Below, in pieces: positions 8,934 to 16,608 of a stretch of 64,000 nt of DNA; positions within the stretch are counted from its first letter, which is position 1, and the number at the start of each line of letters is the position of its first letter. Position numbers and translations under genes: made by a program. Source of the DNA: Blastococcus saxobsidens. Its GTDB lineage: Bacteria; Actinomycetota; Actinomycetes; Mycobacteriales; Geodermatophilaceae. The stretch spans positions 62,001-126,000 of the forward strand of contig NZ_JAAGWG010000016.1 of assembly GCF_010682065.1 (NCBI RefSeq). Direction: 5' to 3'. A model generated the notes under the pieces. It was given only the letters and a program-made list of their open reading frames with translations, had not been told where the DNA came from and did not search any database.

Positions 8934-9742
8934 CGGACCGGACGGAGGAGCGGCCCGACGCGCGGTCGGGCAGCGGCGCCCGGGTGGAGGTCGTCGGCCT
9001 GAGCGCCGGCTACGGCCGGACCACGGTGCTGCACTCGGTGCGGCTCACCGTGGAGCCGGGCGGGTGGCTGGCGGTCATCGGCCCCAACGGATCGGGCAAG
9101 TCGACGCTGCTGCGCTCGGTGCTCGGATTCCACCCGCACGAGGGGCAGGTCCGCGTCGACGGCGCCCCCACCACCGGGATGACGCGCAAGGACCGCGCCC
9201 GCTGCCTGGCGTACGCCCCCCAGGCGCCGGTGCTGCCCGAGGGCATCACGACCGAGGACTACGTGCTGCTCGGGCGCACCCCGCACCGCCCGTTGCTGGC
9301 CGCACCCCGCGGCGTCGACCGGCGGATCGTGGCCGACGTGATGGAGCGCCTCGGCCTCGCGCCGATGGCCGGGCGGCCGCTGACCACGCTGTCCGGCGGC
9401 GAGCAGCAGCGCGCGGTCCTGGCGCGGGCGCTGGCCCAGCAGCCGCGCGTGCTGGTCCTCGACGAGCCGACCGCCGCGCTGGACCTCGGCCACGCGCAGC
9501 AGGTCCTCGACCTGGTGGACCGGCTGCGCCGGCAGGACGGCCTGACCGTGCTGAGCACGCTGCACGACCTCACGCTGGCCGGCCAGTACGCCGACCGGCT
9601 GGCGCTGCTCGCCGAGGGGCGCGTCGTCGCCTCCGGCTCCCCCGACGAGGTGCTGACCGCGCAGGCGCTGAGCACCCACTACGGCGCGCGCGCCGAGGTG
9701 GTCCACGGTCCCTCCGGGCCGGCGGTGCTGCCCGTCCGGTGA
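8930..9742 (+). CDS. btuD: Cobalamin ABC transporter ATP-binding protein
   Basis: ATPase of 270 residues that powers BtuC. Walker A is GPNGSGKST, the signature is LSGGEQQRAVLA, and Walker B is VLVLDEPTAALDLGH, followed by the switch-histidine segment STLHDLTLAGQYADR. Start ATG 8930 overlaps the btuC stop. A longer open frame upstream runs antisense-like through btuC and is not coding. FecE/BtuD-type ATPases for siderophores look the same; the operon's riboswitch decides the assignment. Confidence 0.92.
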   Translation: MTDRTEERPDARSGSGARVEVVGLSAGYGRTTVLHSVRLTVEPGGWLAVIGPNGSGKSTLLRSVLGFHPHEGQVRVDGAPTTGMTRKDRARCLAYAPQAPVLPEGITTEDYVLLGRTPHRPLLAAPRGVDRRIVADVMERLGLAPMAGRPLTTLSGGEQQRAVLARALAQQPRVLVLDEPTAALDLGHAQQVLDLVDRLRRQDGLTVLSTLHDLTLAGQYADRLALLAEGRVVASGSPDEVLTAQALSTHYGARAEVVHGPSGPAVLPVR

Positions 9743-9783
9743 CCTCGTGATCCTCACCGGGCCCACTCGCGGCACGACCGTGC

Positions 9784-10629
9784 TCAGGCCCGGAAGCGGA
9801 GCACGTCCCCGGGGCGGACCTGGCCGGCGGCGGGCAGGTCGTCGGTGACCACCACCGCGAGCACCGGGTAGCCGCCGGTGACCGGGTGGTCGACGAGGAA
9901 GAGCACCGGGGCGCCGTCGGGCGGCACCTGCAGCGCGCCCGGCACCAGGCCCTCGCTCGCGAGCTCGCCCTCCCGGGCCCGCACCAGGGCCGGCCCGGCC
10001 AGCCGCAGGCCCACCCGGTCGCTCGCCGGCGCGACGGTCCACTCCGCGGTGGTCAGCGCCGCCCAGGCCTCCGGTGCCAGCCAGTCCCGCCGCGGCCCGG
10101 GCAGCACCCGCAGCACCACCGGCCGTCCCGGCGGCGCGACGGGGGCGACGTCCACGACCGGCTGGTCCGCGCCCGGCGGGCCGACGGGCAACCGGTCGCC
10201 CGCGCGCAACGGCGCCGGCCCGAGCCCGGAGAGCGTGTCGGTGCTGCGCGACCCCAGCACCTCGGGCACGTCGATCCCGCCCCGCACGGCGAGGTAGCTG
10301 CGCAGCCCGGCGGACGGCGTCCCGAGGGTGAGCACCGCACCCGCCGGCAGCGGGAGCGGCGCGTTCCACGGTGCGGCCCGCCCGTCCACGTCGGTCGGCG
10401 CCGGCGCCCCGGTCAGGGCGACGAGCAACGCCCGCCCGGCCCGCACCCGCAGACCTCCCGCGGTGACCTCCAGCACGGCGGCCGATCCCGGGTTGCCCAC
10501 CAGCCGGTTGGCCAGCGCGGCCGAGGGCCGGTCGGCGGCGCCCGACCGGGTCACGCCGATCCCCGCCCATCCGGGCCGGCCGGTGTCCTGCACGGTGGTC
10601 CGCGGCCCCGGCGCCAGCACGGTGAGCAC
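9784..10629 (-). CDS. pxpC: 5-oxoprolinase subunit C (biotin-dependent carboxyltransferase family)
   Basis: PxpC with PxpA and PxpB forms the prokaryotic ATP-dependent 5-oxoprolinase, which opens damaged pyroglutamate to glutamate. The 281-residue protein begins MLTVLAPGPRTTVQDTGRPG, the family opening (KipA/DUF183), and contains VRGGIDVPEVLGSRSTDT and GYPVLAVVVTDDLP. It begins directly after the pxpB stop (GTG 10629, stop 10632-10630), so the two are translated together. It is convergent with btuD. Confidence 0.9.
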   Translation of the reverse strand: MLTVLAPGPRTTVQDTGRPGWAGIGVTRSGAADRPSAALANRLVGNPGSAAVLEVTAGGLRVRAGRALLVALTGAPAPTDVDGRAAPWNAPLPLPAGAVLTLGTPSAGLRSYLAVRGGIDVPEVLGSRSTDTLSGLGPAPLRAGDRLPVGPPGADQPVVDVAPVAPPGRPVVLRVLPGPRRDWLAPEAWAALTTAEWTVAPASDRVGLRLAGPALVRAREGELASEGLVPGALQVPPDGAPVLFLVDHPVTGGYPVLAVVVTDDLPAAGQVRPGDVLRFRA

Positions 10630-11274
10630 TCAGCCCACCGCCCGCAGGGCGACCGTCGTCCCCGGCACCAGGAGCGCGGGCGGGTCCCGGTCGACGTCGA
10701 AGAGCACCAGGTCGGTGCGCCCGACCAGCTGCCAGCCGCCGGGTGACTCCCGCGGGTAGATCCCCGCATAGGCGCCGGCGAGCCCCACCGACCCGGCGGG
10801 CACCCGCGTCCGCGGGGTCGGGCGGCGGGCCACGTGCAGCTCCGGAGGCAGACCGGTCAGGTAGCCGAAGCCCGGGGCGAAGCCACCGAAGGCGACGGTG
10901 AGCCGGGTGCTGGTCAACGCGGCCACGAGGTCCTCGACGGAACGGCCGGTGCCGGCGGCCACGTCGCCGAGGTCGGGACCGTCGAAGACCACCGGCACCT
11001 CCAGGTGCCCGGCAGCGCCCGCCGCCGACGTGGCCGCCGGCCGGAGCCGGCGCAGCACGGCGAGGTCCCGGTCGGTGGGCGGCCGGTCCAGCACCACCAG
11101 CAGCGTGCGGGCCGCCGGCACCAGGTCCCGCTGGCCGGGGAGCGGTGCCGCGGCCAGGGCGGCCCGGAGGCCCGGGACCGCCACCGGGTCGGCCTCCAGC
11201 AGCACGGCCCGGTCGCCGTAGGCGACGACCCGCTCGACTCCCCCGACCTCGGACACGGCCCCATGATCGGGCAT
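10630..11274 (-). CDS. pxpB: 5-oxoprolinase subunit B (KipI family)
   Basis: KipI/allophanate-hydrolase-subunit-1 protein of 214 residues. Family segments include YGDRAVLLE near the N-terminus, VVFDGPDLGDVAA in the middle and AFGGFAPGFGYLTGLP, VPAGSVGLAGAYAGIYPRES and GGWQLVGRTDLVLFD towards the C-terminus. These are well conserved in PxpB. ATG 11274 is used; an internal GTG a few codons later is possible. It is the first gene of the pxpBC pair and lies divergent from a membrane protein gene. The third subunit gene, pxpA, is on the same strand but 2 kb away. Confidence 0.9.
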   Translation of the reverse strand: MPDHGAVSEVGGVERVVAYGDRAVLLEADPVAVPGLRAALAAAPLPGQRDLVPAARTLLVVLDRPPTDRDLAVLRRLRPAATSAAGAAGHLEVPVVFDGPDLGDVAAGTGRSVEDLVAALTSTRLTVAFGGFAPGFGYLTGLPPELHVARRPTPRTRVPAGSVGLAGAYAGIYPRESPGGWQLVGRTDLVLFDVDRDPPALLVPGTTVALRAVG

Positions 11275-11356
11275 CGGTCACCCGACCGCGTGAGCCGTGA
11301 CCCATCCGCCGCCTCCGGGGAGCCGCGGCCGTCCCCGGGTGGAATGCTGGCCCGTC

Positions 11357-12472
11357 GTGACCGTGCCGACCTCCCAGGAGCAGCTGGACGACGACGCCGC
11401 GCAGCCGGTCCTGCTGGTGGGGCTCGTCGCCGCCCCCGGCGCGGCGGCCGAGCTGGCCAAGGGGCTGGCCGGTGAGCTGGCCGCCGAGCTCGGGACCCGG
11501 CACCCGGAGGTCGGCTGGCGGGTGGAGACGGTCGAGGACGGGCTCGTGCAGCCCCCGGCCGACGACGCCGAGCTCGTCGCGGCCACCCGGGAGCGGTTGC
11601 TGGCCGCCGACTGGGACCTCGCCCTCTGCCTGACCGACGTCCCGCTCGAGGTGTCCCGCCGCCCGGTGGTCGGCCACGCCAGCCCGCTGCACGGCGTCGG
11701 TGTGCTCTCCCTGCCGGCGCTCGGGGTGATGGGCCGGCGCCGGCGCGCCCTGGACGCGGCGGCCGGTCTGGTGCAGGCGCTGGTGAGCGACGGCGACGAC
11801 GACCCCGCGGACCCCGCCGACCGGGCCACGCTCGGGCGCCGCCTGCAGCAGCTGGCCTCCGACCCCGACGGCGCCGACGACGGCATCCGGTTCACCGCGC
11901 GCGTGCTGTCGGGCAATCTCCGGCTGATCAGCGGGATGGTGCGCGCCAACCGGCCGTGGCGGCTGGCCGTGCGCCTCTCCCGGGCGCTGACCGCAGCCAT
12001 CGCGGCCGGGGTGTTCGCCCTCGTCACCGCCGACATCTGGCGGCTGGCCGACGCCTTCGGCTGGCTGCGGCTGCTGCTGGTCGCCGTCGGCTCCGTGGTG
12101 GCGATCGCCGTCACGCTCGTCGTGGGCGCCGAGATGTGGGAACGCCCCCGGGGGCACCGGGTGCGCAAGCAGGTCGTGCTGTTCAACATCGCCACCGCCG
12201 CCACCGTGACGATCGGGGTGCTGTCGCTCTACCTGGCGCTGTTCGTCCTCGCGCTCCTCGGTGGCCTGTTCCTGGTGGTCGAGCCCCTGTTCAGCGAGGG
12301 CCTCGGGCATCCGGCGCGGTTCTCCGACTACCTCGAGCTGGCCTGGCTGACCAGCTCGCTGGCCACGGTGGGCGGGGCGCTGGGCGCCGGGCTGGAGAGC
12401 GACGAGGCCGTCCGGGAGGCCGCCTACACCTACCGGCCGGGGGGTGCGGACCCGGTGACCCCGGGCCCGTGA
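11357..12472 (+). CDS. Conserved membrane protein, function unknown
   Basis: A 371-residue protein not recognised by function. Residues 1-200 are soluble, Ala/Asp-rich and contain WDLALCLTDVPLEVSRRPVV, as if a small alpha/beta domain. The second half has about five hydrophobic segments (roughly 207-226, 237-257, two between 272 and 310, and 330-350). GTG 11357 is chosen because the cationic stretch upstream looks non-coding. It sits with the next gene in the opposite direction between pxpB and pxpA, and so interrupts the oxoprolinase cluster. No operon partner is obvious. Confidence 0.7.
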   Translation: MTVPTSQEQLDDDAAQPVLLVGLVAAPGAAAELAKGLAGELAAELGTRHPEVGWRVETVEDGLVQPPADDAELVAATRERLLAADWDLALCLTDVPLEVSRRPVVGHASPLHGVGVLSLPALGVMGRRRRALDAAAGLVQALVSDGDDDPADPADRATLGRRLQQLASDPDGADDGIRFTARVLSGNLRLISGMVRANRPWRLAVRLSRALTAAIAAGVFALVTADIWRLADAFGWLRLLLVAVGSVVAIAVTLVVGAEMWERPRGHRVRKQVVLFNIATAATVTIGVLSLYLALFVLALLGGLFLVVEPLFSEGLGHPARFSDYLELAWLTSSLATVGGALGAGLESDEAVREAAYTYRPGGADPVTPGP

Positions 12473-12536
12473 CCCGCCCGGTTCCCCGCCGGCCCGTCCG
12501 GGGTGTGCCGGACCGCCCGCGGCGGGACACTCGGGC

Positions 12537-13265
12537 GTGACCATCGCCGACCGCTTCGCCGCCGCGCTCTCCGCCCGGTCCGGGCCCGAGCTCGCCGGTC
12601 CGGAACTGCTGCCGGTGCGCCTCGCCCAGGCCTGCGCCGTGGTGACCGGCGTCGAGGGCGCGGGGCTCAGCACGGTCGACGTCGCCGGGCGGTGGCTGCC
12701 CCTCGGGGCGAGCAGCCCGACGGCCGGCACCGCCGAGCGCGTGCAGTTCAGCGCCGGGGAGGGCCCCTGCACGACCTCGCGGGCAGCGGGACAACCGGTC
12801 CTCGCCGCCGAGGAGGACCTCCGCCGCCGTTGGCCCCGCTTCGCCGAGCAGTTCCTGTCCCGGTCCCCCTACCGCGGGGTCATCGCGCTGCCCCTCGGCC
12901 CCGCCCCGTGGGGCAGCGGGGCCCTGGACCTGTACCTCACCGACGGGAGCGCGGTCGCCGAGGTGGACGTGTTCACCGCGACGGCCGTCGGCGAGCTGGT
13001 CAGCGCGCAGCTCAGCGACGCCACGATCTGGTCCACCTGGTCCCCCGGGGACGCCCCGGGCTGGTTGCGCGGACCGGCGGCCCGGCAGCGGAGCCGCGTG
13101 TGGGAGGCACTGGGCCGGGTGTGCCTCGATCTGGACATCCCGACCGAGGAGGCGCTGGCCGTGCTGCGCGCCGACGCCGCGGCCAGGGACCGCACGGTCG
13201 ACGAGGTCGCCGCCGAGCTGCTCGCCGGCGACCGCGCCCCGGCGGACCTGGCCGTCCGCCGCTGA
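12537..13265 (+). CDS. GAF and ANTAR-like domain signalling protein
   Basis: A 242-residue protein. Residues about 10-165 resemble a GAF sensor domain (LAQACAVVTGVEGAGLSTVD; FSAGEGPCTTSRAAGQPVLA; GVIALPLGP). Residues about 185-236 have the helical ANTAR pattern, with an A-LGRVCLDLDIPTEEAL core, then LRADAAARDRTVDEVAAELL. ANTAR domains bind RNA and act as antiterminators in known cases. Its ligand and target RNA are unknown. GTG 12537 start; a gacact box five bases upstream suggests a leaderless transcript. Confidence 0.75.
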   Translation: MTIADRFAAALSARSGPELAGPELLPVRLAQACAVVTGVEGAGLSTVDVAGRWLPLGASSPTAGTAERVQFSAGEGPCTTSRAAGQPVLAAEEDLRRRWPRFAEQFLSRSPYRGVIALPLGPAPWGSGALDLYLTDGSAVAEVDVFTATAVGELVSAQLSDATIWSTWSPGDAPGWLRGPAARQRSRVWEALGRVCLDLDIPTEEALAVLRADAAARDRTVDEVAAELLAGDRAPADLAVRR

Positions 13266-13271
13266 CGCCGC

Positions 13272-14036
13272 TCAGCCGGTGAAGGCGGCCACCGTCAGAC
13301 CGGCCGACTCCAGCGACGACCGCACCGACCGGGCCAGGTCGACCGCGCCCGGGGTGTCCCCGTGGACGCACACCGACTCGACCTCCACCGCCACCCGGCT
13401 GCCGTCGACGGCGACCACGATCCCGTCGGCCGCCATCCGCACCGCCCGCTCGGCCACCTCGGCGGGATCGTGCACCACGGCACCGGCGGCGTTCCGCGGC
13501 ACGAGCGTGCCCTCGGGGGTGTACCCCCGGTCGGCGAAGCCCTCCGCGACGGTGCGCAGACCGGCGTCCGCGGCCAGCCGCAGCACCGCCGAGCCCGGCA
13601 GGCCGAGCACGGCCAGGCCGGGGTCGTAGGCGGTCACGGCGTCGACCACGGCCCGCGCCTGCTGCTCGTGGTGGACGACGGCGTTGTAGAGCGCGCCGTG
13701 CGGCTTGAGGTAGGACACCCGGCTGCCGGCCGTGCGTGCGATGCCGTCGAGCGCGGCGAGCTGGTACAGCACGTCGGCGGTCAGCTCGGCCGGCGCGACG
13801 TCGAGGAACCGCCGGCCGAAGCCGGCCAGGTCGCGGTAGGCGACCTGTGCGCCGAGGGCGACACCCGAGGTCGCGGCGGCCGCGCAGACCCGCCGCATGG
13901 TCAGCGGGTCCCCGGCGTGGAACCCGCAGGCCACGTTGGCACTGGTGACGACGCCCAGCAGCGCCTCGTCGTCGCCCAGCCGCCAGACACCGAAGCCCTC
14001 GCCGAGGTCGGCGTTGAGGTCGACGGAGCTGCTCAC
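13272..14036 (-). CDS. pxpA: 5-oxoprolinase subunit A (LamB/YcsF family)
   Basis: PxpA, 254 residues, completes the 5-oxoprolinase with PxpB and PxpC. The family start VDLNADLGEGFGVWRLGDDE is present, as are ANVACGFHAGDPLTM (metal or substrate site) and the VSYLKPHGALYN segment. It is on the same strand as pxpBC but separated from them by two opposite genes, unlike the usual contiguous order. GTG 14036 lies inside a 12-bp stem that probably terminates the upstream dehydrogenase transcript. Confidence 0.92.
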   Translation of the reverse strand: MSSSVDLNADLGEGFGVWRLGDDEALLGVVTSANVACGFHAGDPLTMRRVCAAAATSGVALGAQVAYRDLAGFGRRFLDVAPAELTADVLYQLAALDGIARTAGSRVSYLKPHGALYNAVVHHEQQARAVVDAVTAYDPGLAVLGLPGSAVLRLAADAGLRTVAEGFADRGYTPEGTLVPRNAAGAVVHDPAEVAERAVRMAADGIVVAVDGSRVAVEVESVCVHGDTPGAVDLARSVRSSLESAGLTVAAFTG

Positions 14037-14062
14037 CGGCGCAGTCTCGCACTGCGCCGGTG
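14034..14062 (-). terminator. Hairpin terminator after the zinc dehydrogenase gene
   Basis: A perfect 12-bp stem (14034-14045 with 14051-14062) closes a 5-base CTCGC loop. It lies directly after the dehydrogenase stop at 14074 and contains the pxpA start codon at 14034-14036, so it could also dampen pxpA translation on a read-through transcript. There is no clear U-tract. Confidence 0.6.
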
Positions 14063-14073
14063 AGCGGGACGGC

Positions 14074-15258
14074 TCAGAGCTCGGGCTTGAGCTGCACCTT
14101 GATCACACCGTCGGACTTCTCCTGGAACTTCCGGTACATCTCCGGGGCCTCCGACAGCGGCACGCGGTGCGTGGCGAAGTCGTCGACGCCCAGCGGGTCC
14201 GCGTCGGTGAGCAGCGGCATGATCTCCGGGATCCAGCGCTTGATGTTGCACTGGCCCATGCGCAGCTGGATCTGCTTGTCGAACATGGTCATCAGCGGCA
14301 TCGGGTCCGCGGCGCCCCCGTAGACACCCGACAACGAGATGGTGCCGCCACGCCGGACGATGTCGATCGCCGAGTACAGCGCGTTGAGCCGGTCGACGCC
14401 GGCGTGCTCCATCAGCGGCGCGGAGACCGCCTTGGGCAGCAGCCCGGCGGCCTTCTGGACGAACCCCGTGCCCGGGGACCCGTGCGCCTCCATGCCGACG
14501 GCGTCGAGCACCGAGTCCGGCCCGCGGCCGCCGGTCATGTCGCGGATCGCGTCGCCGATCTCCTCGACCTCGTTCAGGTCGACCACCTCGACGCCGCGGG
14601 CCTTCACCCGTGCCAGCCGCTCGGGGACGAGGTCGACGCCGATGACCCGGAAGCCCTTGTGCTGGGCGATCCGGCAGGCGAAGTCACCGATCGGTCCCAG
14701 GCCCAGGACGACGAGCGTCCCGCCCTCGGGCACCGCGGCGTACTCCACGCCCTGCCAGGCGGTGGGCAGGATGTCCGAGAGGTAGGCGAACCGGTCGTCG
14801 GCCGGGCCCTCGGGCAGCGGGATGTGGGTGAACTGCGCCTGCGGCACCCGCAGGTACTCCGCCTGGCCACCCGCGACCTGGCCGTAGAGCTTGGAGAAGC
14901 CGAACAGCGCCGCGCCCATGCCGTGATCGCGCACCTGGGTCGTCTCGCACTGGGTGTAGAGCTGCTGCTGGCACATCCAGCAGTGCCCGCAGGAGATCTG
15001 GAAGGGGATCGAGACGCGGTCGCCCACCTTCAGGTTCGTGACCGCCGAGCCGACCTCCACGACCTGGCCCATGTTCTCGTGGCCGAGGATGTCACCCACG
15101 CCCATGAACGGCGAGAGCGGCTCGTACAGGTGCAGGTCCGAGCCGCAGATGTTCGACGTCGTCACGCGGATGACGGCGTCCGTCGGCTCCTGGACGAAGG
15201 GGTCGGGGACCTCCTCGACTCGTACGTCGCGCTGTCCGTGCCAGGTCACTGCCTTCAT
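14074..15258 (-). CDS. Zinc-dependent alcohol dehydrogenase (MDR family, formaldehyde-dehydrogenase-like)
   Basis: Medium-chain dehydrogenase of 394 residues. The catalytic zinc ligands are suggested by Cys38 (NICGSDLHLY) and His60-Glu61 (ILGHENMGQVVEVG). The structural zinc lobe is Cys90, Cys93, Cys96 and Cys104. A Rossmann motif (LVVLGLGPIGDFACRIAQHKG, shortened: GLGPIG) binds NAD(P). The long insert around MGAALFGFSKLYGQVAGG resembles glutathione-independent formaldehyde dehydrogenases and related enzymes. ATG 15258 is the start. The substrate cannot be fixed from sequence. Confidence 0.85.
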   Translation of the reverse strand: MKAVTWHGQRDVRVEEVPDPFVQEPTDAVIRVTTSNICGSDLHLYEPLSPFMGVGDILGHENMGQVVEVGSAVTNLKVGDRVSIPFQISCGHCWMCQQQLYTQCETTQVRDHGMGAALFGFSKLYGQVAGGQAEYLRVPQAQFTHIPLPEGPADDRFAYLSDILPTAWQGVEYAAVPEGGTLVVLGLGPIGDFACRIAQHKGFRVIGVDLVPERLARVKARGVEVVDLNEVEEIGDAIRDMTGGRGPDSVLDAVGMEAHGSPGTGFVQKAAGLLPKAVSAPLMEHAGVDRLNALYSAIDIVRRGGTISLSGVYGGAADPMPLMTMFDKQIQLRMGQCNIKRWIPEIMPLLTDADPLGVDDFATHRVPLSEAPEMYRKFQEKSDGVIKVQLKPEL

Positions 15259-15431
15259 GGAACTCCCGTCACCGGGCACCCGTGGCGGGCGCCGCTCCGT
15301 CCCTGGGTGCCCGCAAGGTGCTCGGCTCAACCGCAGGTCCGCACCGTGCACCCGCAGGAATGACCGCCCCGGCGACGGCGCTGCACCGGGCATGGCAGCC
15401 GCCGAGCCGCTCACCCTCTTCAACGTCGCCG

Positions 15432-16496
15432 ATGCCGCCCAACCCGCTGCTGCGGGTGCGCCGGGTCTACGCCGAGCCCGCGGCCCTGGAGTCGCCCCGT
15501 GGCCGTCAGGTGCTGGGGCGGTTCCCGGACGCCGCGGTCGTCGAGGTCCCCTCCCACTGGCAGATCCCGGAGCTGCACGGCAACGACGAGCTCGTGGACC
15601 GCTGGGTGCGCGTCACGACCGAGACGCTGGTCCTCGGCGTCCGCAAGGGCCTGGTCACCCGTCCCAACGGCCGGTCCGCCGACTTCATCGCCCCGGGCCT
15701 CTCGAACGGCTGCGCGATGGCCTGCGCCTACTGCTACGTGCCCCGGCGGAAGGGCTTCGCGAACCCGATCACGGTGTTCACCAACATCGAGCAGATCACC
15801 GCGCACCTGCGGCGGCACGTCGCCCGCCAGGGGGTCAAGCCCGAGCCGGACCAGTGCGACCCCTCGGCCTGGGTCTACGACATCGGGGAGAACAGCGACT
15901 GCTCCGTCGACGCGCTGGTCAGCGACAACGTGGCCGACCTGGTCGCCACCTTCCGGGGGCTGCCCACGGCCAAGGCCTCCTTCGCGACCAAGTACGTCAA
16001 CCGGCAGCTGCTGGACCTGGACCCGGCCGGGCGCACCCGCATCCGGTTCTCGGTCATGCCGGACGACGACGCGCGGGTCCTCGACGTGCGCACCAGCCGG
16101 GTCGCCGAGCGGATCGCGGCGGTGGACGACTTCGTCGCAGCCGGGTACGAGGTGCACCTGAACCTCTCCCCCGTCGTGCTCCGCGACGGGTGGGAGACGG
16201 CGTGGGCCGAGCTGCTGCGGCAGCTGGACGACGGCCTCGGACCGGCCGCCAAGGCCCAGGCTGCCGCCGAGGTGATCATGCTGACCCACAACGAGGCGCT
16301 GCACGAGGTCAACCTCGGGTGGCACCCGACGGCGGAGCGGATGCTGTGGCGACCCGAGCTGCAGGAGGCCAAGCGCAGCCAGAACGGCCAGGACAACGTC
16401 CGGTACCGGGGCGCGGTGAAGCGGGCGGCCCTCGACACCCTCCGGGGGCTGCTGGCGGTGCACGCCCCCTGGTTGCGCGTGCGGTACGCGTTCTGA
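15432..16496 (+). CDS. Spore photoproduct lyase family radical SAM protein
   Basis: A 354-residue radical SAM protein of the SplB family. The cluster-binding motif CxxxCxxC is Cys94, Cys98, Cys101 (GCAMACAYCYVPRRKGF), and the flanking VTRPNGRSADFIAPGLSNG segment is typical. Known SplB repairs the thymine dimer formed in spore DNA under UV. No sporulation genes accompany it, so the substrate in this organism is open; UV-lesion repair is plausible. ATG 15432 is used; the frame is open further upstream but without family-like sequence. The gene is divergent from the zinc dehydrogenase. Confidence 0.8.
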   Translation: MPPNPLLRVRRVYAEPAALESPRGRQVLGRFPDAAVVEVPSHWQIPELHGNDELVDRWVRVTTETLVLGVRKGLVTRPNGRSADFIAPGLSNGCAMACAYCYVPRRKGFANPITVFTNIEQITAHLRRHVARQGVKPEPDQCDPSAWVYDIGENSDCSVDALVSDNVADLVATFRGLPTAKASFATKYVNRQLLDLDPAGRTRIRFSVMPDDDARVLDVRTSRVAERIAAVDDFVAAGYEVHLNLSPVVLRDGWETAWAELLRQLDDGLGPAAKAQAAAEVIMLTHNEALHEVNLGWHPTAERMLWRPELQEAKRSQNGQDNVRYRGAVKRAALDTLRGLLAVHAPWLRVRYAF

Positions 16497-16608
16497 CGCT
16501 GACCGCGCTGTCGTGTCGACATGACCACATATCGACCGAACGCATGCGGATGGTGACGCTCGGTGTGAGACTCTGACGGCGTGGGGTCCTGCCGCCCCCA
16601 CACGGGGG

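Noticed and set aside
15411..15437. CTCA-N14-GCCGATG before the SplB-like gene as a FliA promoter
   Set aside because: The spacing is too short and the -10 box would overlap the start codon.
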